Below the pieces are notes generated by a model. It did not search any database and had not been told where the DNA came from. It saw nothing but the letters and a program-made list of their open reading frames with translations. The position numbers and the translations under genes were made by a program. Below are positions 7,012 through 12,477 of a stretch of 12,477 bases of DNA, piece after piece. The stretch lies in NCBI GenBank assembly GCA_020723725.1, contig DYIG01000019.1, positions 2,923 through 15,399 on the forward strand. Direction: 5' to 3'. How positions within the stretch are numbered: position 1 is the stretch's first letter; every line of letters starts with the position of its first letter. The stretch comes from Thermaerobacter marianensis. GTDB taxonomy: Bacteria; Bacillota; Sulfobacillia; DYIH01; DYIG01.

Positions 7012-7022
7012 AGAGAGGCTTT

Positions 7023-8063
7023 TCACTCAGCTTTCCTTCTGCTATCTATCGGGGCGAAGGCCGTTCTAAAGGCGCCAATAGATAAGCGTGGAACCCCGAA
7101 TTTTATCAGACCTATCAGAAATCCTGACCCCCAACTGATATGGATAACAGCATAAACAATAGGCAGGATGGGTAAATATTGCCAGTTGTTTTTTCTAGAA
7201 GTAATAAAAGAGGCCAAGAAATTAGAGCCAAGGTAAACCAAAGGAACAATTGCCCCCAGCGTTGCGGAAAAAGGGAATATCGCAAGGGATAATAGCAAAC
7301 CCAGTGCAAATGCCGGAGGGACGAGCTGGCGCCACCGGAGGGAGCTAGGGTGTTTGTTTAGTGTTTTAACCTTCCAAAATCCATATCTAAAGTATTGCCT
7401 GGCCAACTTGCCAATTGAAGATCTTACAAAGTATTGACTACGTATTTTGGGTGAAAGCAAAATTCGGTAGCCTTTTTGGCGTAATCGGTAATTTAGCTCG
7501 AAGTCTTCGTTGATTACCCATTCTTCGTTAAAACCACCTATTTCTTCTAGTGTTTTTTTGAACCAAGCCCCCAAATAAACAGTCTCAACCCACGCTTCTT
7601 TATTAAAATTTACGTGTCTGAATCGGGCGTCTCCGGCCCCGAAAGGAGTGGAGACCGCCAGTGCTATCGCTTTGGTAATATAGTTGTTTCCTACTGCTTG
7701 CTGGGGTCCTCCTACATTAGCCGCCTCTGTTTTAGTAAGAAGGTTCACGCACTGCGAAATGTAATCAGAGGCATACAAAGTATGGGCGTCCATTCGTATA
7801 ATGATGTCACCTTTTGCCTTGCGAAGTCCAAGGTTTAAAGCAGCGGCCTGTATTCTTTTTGGATTATCTAGAAGTTTCATTGAGTGGTTCCGCTTACAGT
7901 ATTCTTTGATAATGTTGCGCGAGCGGTCTGTGCTCATCCCGTCTACGATTAATACTTCATACCGATCTTTTGGGTGATCGTTTAGAAGAATGGAGTCGAG
8001 GCAACGTGCGATAAAGTTCTGCTCGTTATAAACTGGTATGATAATTGAAACAAAGGGCTTCAT
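7023..8063 (-). CDS. GT2 glycosyltransferase, succinoglycan ExoA-like
   Basis: Family 2 inverting glycosyltransferase, 346 aa from the ATG at 8063, membrane-anchored with the catalytic domain in the cytoplasm. The GT-A fold begins FVSIIIPVYNEQNFIARCLD. Visible motifs: VDGMSTDRS (nucleotide-sugar binding, Asp41), RMDAHTLY (metal-binding position, DAH in place of DxD, as in ExoA-type enzymes), GAGDARFR, GGFNEEWVINEDFELNYRL (catalytic ED at 186-187), and QYFRYGFW (223-230). Three hydrophobic segments follow (about 245-267, 270-288, 297-322). The frame continues upstream to an ATG at 8132, but those 23 extra residues precede the family's usual N-terminus. Neither start has a strong ribosome-binding site, so the start is moderately sure. 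AT-richer than the ligase and exporter genes. Sugar and acceptor cannot be told. Confidence 0.88.
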   Translation of the reverse strand: MKPFVSIIIPVYNEQNFIARCLDSILLNDHPKDRYEVLIVDGMSTDRSRNIIKEYCKRNHSMKLLDNPKRIQAAALNLGLRKAKGDIIIRMDAHTLYASDYISQCVNLLTKTEAANVGGPQQAVGNNYITKAIALAVSTPFGAGDARFRHVNFNKEAWVETVYLGAWFKKTLEEIGGFNEEWVINEDFELNYRLRQKGYRILLSPKIRSQYFVRSSIGKLARQYFRYGFWKVKTLNKHPSSLRWRQLVPPAFALGLLLSLAIFPFSATLGAIVPLVYLGSNFLASFITSRKNNWQYLPILPIVYAVIHISWGSGFLIGLIKFGVPRLSIGAFRTAFAPIDSRRKAE

Positions 8064-8119
8064 AAGATTAATTCTACGCTTATTAAACGCGGCATTACAG
8101 AGGTGGTTTGTAAAAGCAG

Positions 8120-9088
8120 ATGGCACAAACAATATCCATCTGTATAGTGAATTACCATACCCGCAATATGATTTTAGAATTGCTTAAAACGTTGCCTTCA
8201 TCCTTAGGTGAAAACAGATGTGAACTCATAATTGTAGATAACAGTTACGACGATTTCCCGTCGAGTTTAGAGAAATTTTCATATCCCTTAAAGGTAATAC
8301 GTAACAAGACTAATCTCGGATTCGCCCGGGCCTGTAATCAAGCCATGGCTGCTTCTGTTGGGGATTATATTTTAATACTAAATCCCGATACCGTTCTGCA
8401 TGAAGGTGCGATTAATTACATGGTATCTTATCTCCTGGAAAACCCTGACGTCGGAATCGTTGCTCCTAAGACACTCTACCCTAATGGGGATCCCCAAACG
8501 TCCACGCAACGGTTTCCTACGGCATTTACAGTGCTTGCTCATTTCTTGAATATAAAAAGGCTGCTTCCTTCCCCAGGTCTGCGAAGATGGGCCGGACGTT
8601 ATCTCTCACCGATCCTGGGTTCTACAATAGGTTACTATTTGGCGAACTACAGCAGGCAGGACGAATGCCGGGATGTGGACTGGGCGGCCGGCTCCTGTCT
8701 CTTGGTGCGGCGGGAGGCTTATGAACAGGTAGGGCCGATGGACGAGGGTTATTTCATGTATATGGAGGATGTTGATTGGTGTTATAGATTTCATCTCAAA
8801 AAATGGAGGATCGTGTACCTACCGAAGGCTGTGGTGGTTCATCAGGTAGGCGGCAGCGCGTCTTCCTTTAATATTGATGTTTACGCCAGTCGCTACTTCG
8901 GAATCTTACGTTATTTCCAAAAACATAAACCCAAAGAGCGGTATCTGATTTTTATAATTTTAACCATAGGGATAATAAGTCGGCTTATTGCTGCAATGAT
9001 TGCGGGGAGACGTGGCAGGGAGGCAAGAATACGTATAAGCGCCAACAAAATGCTAATTAAAAAGTTAATTCAGGCTTTCCGTCTATAA
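8120..9088 (+). CDS. GT2 glycosyltransferase, rhamnosyltransferase (WbbL)-like
   Basis: Family 2 glycosyltransferase, 322 aa, of the WbbL/rhamnosyltransferase-like subgroup, adding a sugar to a lipid-linked glycan in the cytoplasm. Visible: ISICIVNYHTRNMILELL (5-22), IIVDNSYDD (37-45), NKTNLGFARACNQAM (62-76), LILNPDTVLHEGA with the metal-binding NPD (85-97), AAGSCLLVRREAYEQVG (189-205), DEGYFMYMEDVDWCYR (208-223, catalytic acidic pair Glu216/Asp217) and VVVHQVGGSAS (238-248). One hydrophobic segment (about 276-295) and a basic, probably amphipathic tail may hold it at the membrane. GAGGTGG lies about 13 nt before the ATG. Divergent from the ExoA-like gene by 56 bp and AT-rich like it, so both may have arrived together. 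Donor sugar is not readable; rhamnose is only the commonest for the subgroup. Confidence 0.88.
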   Translation: MAQTISICIVNYHTRNMILELLKTLPSSLGENRCELIIVDNSYDDFPSSLEKFSYPLKVIRNKTNLGFARACNQAMAASVGDYILILNPDTVLHEGAINYMVSYLLENPDVGIVAPKTLYPNGDPQTSTQRFPTAFTVLAHFLNIKRLLPSPGLRRWAGRYLSPILGSTIGYYLANYSRQDECRDVDWAAGSCLLVRREAYEQVGPMDEGYFMYMEDVDWCYRFHLKKWRIVYLPKAVVVHQVGGSASSFNIDVYASRYFGILRYFQKHKPKERYLIFIILTIGIISRLIAAMIAGRRGREARIRISANKMLIKKLIQAFRL

Positions 9089-9117
9089 GGTAAGTAGACG
9101 GGCGTATAAGCCCCATG

Positions 9118-9126
9118 TGGTATAAT
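9118..9126 (+). promoter_or_regulatory. Candidate extended -10 promoter for the exporter operon
   Basis: TGGTATAAT is a perfect -10 hexamer with the TGn extension, 49 bases before the permease ATG. No good -35 is seen. A second TATAAT at 9159-9164 lies directly against the ribosome-binding site (GGAGG, 9165-9169) and would start transcripts without a leader, so it is less likely to be used. Confidence 0.4.
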
Positions 9127-9175
9127 AAGAAGATCATCGATCCTGTATGATGCTTCGGTATAATGGAGGGGCGTA

Positions 9176-9952
9176 ATGTCGACGGCGCTGAGCGTCTGGC
9201 AGAATCACTGGGAACTGGTTTCAGCTTTGGTGGCCAAGGACTTGAAGGTGCGGTACAAGGGCACGATGCTGGGCTATCTATGGTCCATCCTGCACCCTTT
9301 AGCTTTAACCTTGATTTTTAATTTTGTCTTCAAGGAGATATTCAAGGCAAGCATCCCGGACTTTCATCTGTTCCTTTTAGCCGCCCTTTTGCCCTGGACT
9401 TGGCTGGCGTCCTCCATCAACGGCGGGGCTGGGTCTTTTGTTGGCAACGCTCACCTGATCAAGAAAGTACGCTTCCCGCGCCTCCTCATACCGTTGGCTA
9501 CGGTACTCAATAACATGGTTCATTTCCTTTTGTCTTTACCCGTTTACCTGGCTTTTACTTTAGCTGCCGGTAAATTACCGGCCTGGAACTGGCTTATCGG
9601 GATCCCGTTGTTGGTCCTTTTGGAACTAATTTTTATACTGGGTCTGACCCTGGCGATTGCCAGCCTTAACGTTTACTTCCGTGATGTGAGTCACTTCGTG
9701 AGTGTTGTCCTTAGCTTGTGGTTTTATGTCACCCCGATCATGTACTCCCCGAGCATGTTGCCGCCGAAGGTGCAATTGGTTCTGGCGTTCCATCCGGCGA
9801 CGCACCTCATCGAGGCCTGGCGTAATCTTTTGGTGGAAAACCGGTTGGATTTGGAGACCCTCTGTCTGCCAGCGGCAATTGCCGCTGCCGTCATGTTTTT
9901 TGGCCTAATAGTCTTTAAGCGGCTGGAGAGGGGATTTGCCGATGTCCTCTAG
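9176..9952 (+). CDS. ABC-2 polysaccharide exporter permease (Wzm/TagG/KpsM type)
   Basis: Membrane half of an ATP-driven exporter that moves undecaprenyl-linked glycan to the outer face of the membrane; 258 aa with about six helices, the usual length for the family (ABC2_membrane, PF01061). Typical signs are the amphipathic N-terminal entry LVAKDLKVRYKGTMLGYLW (18-36), LPWTWLASSINGGAGSFVGN, the interface helix LIKKVRFPRLLIPLA, and the conserved RDVSHFVSVVLSLWFYVTPI (169-188). Start is ATG at 9176 with GGAGG at 9165-9169, spacing 6. The stop overlaps the ATPase start by 11 nt, so the two are co-translated. Whether the cargo is a wall polymer, capsule or O-polysaccharide cannot be decided from this subunit; neighbouring glycosyltransferases and ligase point to a surface glycan. 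Confidence 0.93.
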   Translation: MSTALSVWQNHWELVSALVAKDLKVRYKGTMLGYLWSILHPLALTLIFNFVFKEIFKASIPDFHLFLLAALLPWTWLASSINGGAGSFVGNAHLIKKVRFPRLLIPLATVLNNMVHFLLSLPVYLAFTLAAGKLPAWNWLIGIPLLVLLELIFILGLTLAIASLNVYFRDVSHFVSVVLSLWFYVTPIMYSPSMLPPKVQLVLAFHPATHLIEAWRNLLVENRLDLETLCLPAAIAAAVMFFGLIVFKRLERGFADVL

Positions 9953-10727
9953 TGTGGGGCTGACGGCGATAACACCGCTGGCCGGGGATGTAGTTATAGA
10001 TTTGCAGGCGGTTTGGAAGCGCTACTACCTCCGCAGCGCCCACAACGTGGACCTGAAGCATGCGGTGTTGCATTTGCCGTCCCTGCTGCGGGAGAGGAAG
10101 GCAGTGGAGTTCTGGGCCTTGAAAGACGTTTCACTACAAGTCCGCCGTGGCGAGTGCGTGGGCATCATAGGCCATAATGGTTCCGGTAAGAGCACCCTAT
10201 TAGGGCTCATAGCCGGTGTATTACGTCCGGACCGCGGGCGGGTAGAGGTTCGCGGCCAAGTGGCGCCGCTTCTGCAGTTGGGCCTGGGTTTTCATCCCGA
10301 GCTGACAGGCCGGGAGAATGCGGTATTGAACGCTGTTCTTCTGGGTTTACGCCGCAAGCAGGTCAGGGAGAGGCTGGAGGACATCATAGCCTTCGCCGAG
10401 CTGGGGAACTTCATTGACCAGCCGGTCCGGACGTATTCTTCGGGGATGCATTCCCGATTAGCTTTTTCGGTAGCGATCCATGTGGATGCCGACATTATGT
10501 TGTTGGATGAGGTGCTAGCGGTGGGGGACGAGCGGTTCCGGCAGAAGTGCCTGGATCGCCTCCAAGCGGAGATCCGCAGTGGCAAGACGGCGCTGTTTGT
10601 TTCGCATAGTATGGATGCGGTTAAGCGGTTTTGTTCAAGGGCTGTGTTGTTGGATCATGGGGATAAATTGGCTGAAGGATCAGTTGATGAAGTTGCTATG
10701 AGGTATCAAAGAATAAGAGTTGTTTAG
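9942..10727 (+). CDS. ABC polysaccharide exporter ATPase (Wzt/TagH/KpsT type, short form)
   Basis: Cytoplasmic ATPase that powers the permease encoded before it. The 261-aa protein has Walker A GHNGSGKST (77-85), the Wzt-typical QLGLGFHPELTGRENAVLNA (112-131), signature YSSGMHSRLAFSVA (165-178), Walker B IMLLDEVLAVGD (185-196) and H-loop FVSHS (His222). All ATPase motifs are intact. It stops right after the nucleotide-binding domain, so it lacks the C-terminal carbohydrate-binding domain of O9a-type Wzt proteins (over 400 aa). Export is then not expected to depend on recognition of a modified chain end. The ATG at 9942 is preferred over the in-frame TTG at 9936 because GGAGAGGGG (9925-9933) sits 8 nt upstream. 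The last 15 or so codons become AT-richer. Confidence 0.93.
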   Translation: MSSSVGLTAITPLAGDVVIDLQAVWKRYYLRSAHNVDLKHAVLHLPSLLRERKAVEFWALKDVSLQVRRGECVGIIGHNGSGKSTLLGLIAGVLRPDRGRVEVRGQVAPLLQLGLGFHPELTGRENAVLNAVLLGLRRKQVRERLEDIIAFAELGNFIDQPVRTYSSGMHSRLAFSVAIHVDADIMLLDEVLAVGDERFRQKCLDRLQAEIRSGKTALFVSHSMDAVKRFCSRAVLLDHGDKLAEGSVDEVAMRYQRIRVV

Positions 10728-10765
10728 CAGGTGAAAGCAGGCCTGTAGCTTTTTGAGGAAATGAA

Positions 10766-10784
10766 AGGATAGTCCGGCTGTCCT
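10766..10784. terminator. Weak bidirectional terminator candidate in a convergent gap
   Basis: AGGATAG/CTGTCCT forms a 7-bp stem with one G-T wobble and a 5-base loop (TCCGG) in the 76-bp gap between the convergent exporter and sulfotransferase genes. On the minus strand it is followed by a T-rich stretch (TTCATTTCC); the plus strand has only a loose T content after it. A second small stem, AAAGC/GCTTT at 10734-10752 with two more T, may serve the plus strand. Neither is strong. Confidence 0.35.
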
Positions 10785-10803
10785 CTAACTTTCCGGATAG
10801 GGT

Positions 10804-11751
10804 TCAGACGACGAGTTGCACCTGTCTCTGGGGGAGATTCATCTTCGCCTCTGCCTCAAGTTGGGCAATCGGGGCGCTACCGCGGCGGCGGAGCAGGAAG
10901 TCCACGAGAAACCTGTTTTCCTCGCGGAATCGTTGCGCCCAGTCTTTGTTGCGTTGGCTACTGATCTTCTGGTGCAGCAGCTTGCCCATTTCGACAGACC
11001 CGTTCCATTCGACGCCAATATGACTCGCGATGTGCCTGATCACTTGCTCCGGCGACCGGGTCAGATGTTCATAGGTAATTAAGAGTGGTTGATGATCTGT
11101 GAAGTAATGATTGATTAGCCACTCTGCCTCCAGGATGTGGCGCAGCCACTTGTATATGCCTACTGCGTCGTATTTAGCTGTTTCGTAAGCGCGATGCTGT
11201 TCCTTGGAGAAGCCCATAGATGTATGAGCCACCCCGGTTGTAACCATAAGGTGTAGGGATATCGCCTGTGCTACCACATCCTCACGAGTAAGAATAACGT
11301 AGCGCATATTTGGGTATAGTTTCCACCAGCGTCCATCTTCTAGAAGTGGCGCTATTTGAAAGGGTGTTGCCTCCAGCCCGAAAACGCCGCTTGCGGATTT
11401 GAAACGCTGCTGGAGAGCACCTGTGTAAATCTCTACGCTTGATGCTGGCACGATTTTAAAAAAGTCTGGAAGTGAATCTGGGTTAAAGAACTCCAGCGGC
11501 CAACCGAGAATACCAGTGCTAATGCAAATCTCTGTCAACATTGAGCTCCCAGAGCGGGGTGTGAAAATAATTCCATAACATAGTGATGCCGCCGGTCCGC
11601 TGGTCGATACATTGCTTATCGGCATAGGCAACCCTAGTTTATTATAGATTGAGGACAAATCGTCATCTGATATCTTAGGCAGAGAATGGGGAGCTTGTTG
11701 AAAAGCAGCTTGAAGGGGATGTATTTGCTCCTGGTACTCTATATTCTTCAA
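10804..11751 (-). CDS. Stf0-family sulfotransferase (PAPS-dependent)
   Basis: Transfers sulfate from PAPS to a hydroxyl, probably on a sugar; cytosolic. The 315-aa protein matches Stf0 (PF09037; type member is the mycobacterial trehalose 2-sulfotransferase). Visible: GIIFTPRSGSSMLTEICIST (60-79), which is the 5'-phosphosulfate loop; GWPLEFFNP (83-91), whose Glu87 lies where Stf0 has its proposed catalytic glutamate; YVILTREDVVAQAISLHLM (151-169), the 3'-phosphate-binding Arg/Ser region; and ITYEHLTRSPEQVIRHIASH (225-244). About 55 residues precede the first motif, an extension absent from the mycobacterial enzyme. The start is TTG at 11751, inside the stop of the upstream glycosyltransferase gene (TTGA overlap), with GGGGAG at 11760-11765. 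This tight coupling suggests both act on the same product. The donor could come from CysC in this window. Acceptor unknown. Confidence 0.9.
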   Translation of the reverse strand: MKNIEYQEQIHPLQAAFQQAPHSLPKISDDDLSSIYNKLGLPMPISNVSTSGPAASLCYGIIFTPRSGSSMLTEICISTGILGWPLEFFNPDSLPDFFKIVPASSVEIYTGALQQRFKSASGVFGLEATPFQIAPLLEDGRWWKLYPNMRYVILTREDVVAQAISLHLMVTTGVAHTSMGFSKEQHRAYETAKYDAVGIYKWLRHILEAEWLINHYFTDHQPLLITYEHLTRSPEQVIRHIASHIGVEWNGSVEMGKLLHQKISSQRNKDWAQRFREENRFLVDFLLRRRGSAPIAQLEAEAKMNLPQRQVQLVV

Positions 11752-12477
11752 AGTATCGTCTCCCCACCGCCGTGCGACTGTGGCGCTTGGGTGAAAAGCG
11801 TCCGATGAAAGCTCCTTAACTCATTGGCTGCTGCTAAAGCATTTATCTCGGCTACTACCCGGCCCAGTGGGTATCGTGCAACGCGTTCGGCTGGCGCGCC
11901 AAGATCGAAGCAGACCAACGGCACATTGAGTGTCATGAGTTCTTCCACAACGTAAGAAAAGGTTTCGGGACATATCGATGGAAAGAAGCAAACATTAATG
12001 CCGTGCCCTTCTAAGAGATCGGGAAGTTCTGCTGGTTGATATGGGCCGGTCACACGTAAGTTTGGCAAATGCGGAGCGTTTTCCATTATACCGATAACGG
12101 TGATTCGTACAGACGGGTTAGTGTGCATAAGGTGGCGGGCGAGGTCTGCGACCACCTCAGCTCCTTTCGGGTAGCCGATGGCACCTACAACGCCGATGTG
12201 TAGCGGGCCTTCGAAGTTTAGGTTAGGCTTCCGGCCGAAGCTGATGTTGAGAGTGTGCGGTCGAACCGTGATACGATCGGCGCAGTCCGGATAGACTTGC
12301 TCTACGTGGCGCCGACTGTCCTCAGAAAAGCAAAGGACTTGGTCCGATACCCTCAGGAGTGCACCCCACGTTCGGTGCCACGCATCAATCGCGTCGCGCT
12401 CAGGGTTCGCAGCAAAGCGGTTTTGCGGCAGGCAGGTCCTACATTCGGAAATGTCCGGCTGCCGACAATACACTCCC
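11748..12477 (-). CDS. Group 1 (GT4-like) glycosyltransferase, 5' end outside window
   Basis: The frame runs off the right edge, so about 242 C-terminal residues are visible. A GTG at 12473 opens an apparent frame, but the sequence there (YCRQPDISECRTCL) resembles the internal YCGEPDLxxCxxC phrase that follows an HDY-type motif in many long GT4 proteins, so the true start is upstream. Visible: SDQVLCFSEDSRRHV; the second Rossmann half, LHIGVVGAIGYPKGAEVVAD; and PSICPETFSYVVEELMTLNV, which carries the donor-binding E-x7-E motif (Glu170/Glu178 from 12473); then VCFDLGAPAERV. The GT-B catalytic C-terminal domain is therefore complete. Its stop overlaps the sulfotransferase start (TTGA), giving a two-gene unit that reads in from outside the window. 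Sugar and acceptor are unknown. Confidence 0.87.
   Translation of the reverse strand, partial: GVYCRQPDISECRTCLPQNRFAANPERDAIDAWHRTWGALLRVSDQVLCFSEDSRRHVEQVYPDCADRITVRPHTLNISFGRKPNLNFEGPLHIGVVGAIGYPKGAEVVADLARHLMHTNPSVRITVIGIMENAPHLPNLRVTGPYQPAELPDLLEGHGINVCFFPSICPETFSYVVEELMTLNVPLVCFDLGAPAERVARYPLGRVVAEINALAAANELRSFHRTLFTQAPQSHGGGETIL
11760..11765 (-). promoter_or_regulatory. Ribosome-binding site supporting the TTG start of the sulfotransferase
   Basis: GGGGAG on the minus strand lies 8 nt before the TTG at 11751, inside the end of the upstream gene. It supports translation re-initiation at the overlapping TTGA. Confidence 0.55.

Noticed and set aside
7012..7022. Terminator between the convergent ligase and ExoA-like genes
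   Set aside because: Only 11 bases separate the stops and no stem with a T-run is seen there.
1..12477. CRISPR array, tRNA, rRNA, insertion sequence or phage attachment site
   Set aside because: No regularly spaced repeats, cloverleaf, transposase motif or terminal inverted repeats were found by reading either strand.

Overview
The window looks like a piece of a Clostridia-class (Peptococcaceae / Desulfotomaculum-Pelotomaculum type) Firmicute chromosome. This is inferred from the gene repertoire (DUF4349 membrane protein, PilJ-like HD-GYP sensor, O-antigen-ligase/TPR fusion, short Wzt-type ATPase), the frequent GTG and TTG starts with G-rich Shine-Dalgarno sites, and mixed base composition. 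No rRNA or marker gene is present, so the assignment is tentative.

Layout. Positions 1-576 hold the 3' part of a DUF4349 membrane protein (+). Then comes a short decayed zone with a roughly 32-residue scrap of a SNF2-type helicase (+, 727-822). The C-terminal tail of a convergent HD-GYP sensor protein (-, 775-2550) is read through this scrap. Divergent from it are cysC (APS kinase) and a TauE/SafE-family anion permease (+, 2673-4075). A 398-bp gene-free leader follows, then a large O-antigen-ligase-like membrane protein with C-terminal TPRs (+, 4474-7011). Next is an AT-rich pair of divergent GT2 glycosyltransferases (ExoA-like on -, rhamnosyltransferase-like on +). An ABC-2 polysaccharide exporter (permease plus ATPase, +, overlapping by 11 nt) comes after that. 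The window ends with a two-gene minus-strand unit of a Stf0-type sulfotransferase and a group 1 (GT4-like) glycosyltransferase cut by the window edge.

How the genes may work together. Everything from 4474 to the right edge fits a surface polysaccharide locus of the ABC-transporter-dependent type: glycosyltransferases build the chain, the Wzm/Wzt-like pair exports it, and the ligase attaches it to an acceptor. The added element is sulfur. CysC makes PAPS, the donor that a Stf0-type sulfotransferase needs, and a TauE/SafE permease sits directly behind cysC. The most interesting reading is therefore a locus for a sulfated surface glycan in a Gram-positive-type anaerobe. This is inference from gene content. 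The genes lie in at least four transcription units on both strands, and no ATP sulfurylase or PAP phosphatase is in the window.

No CRISPR array, tRNA, rRNA, transposase or attachment site was recognised.
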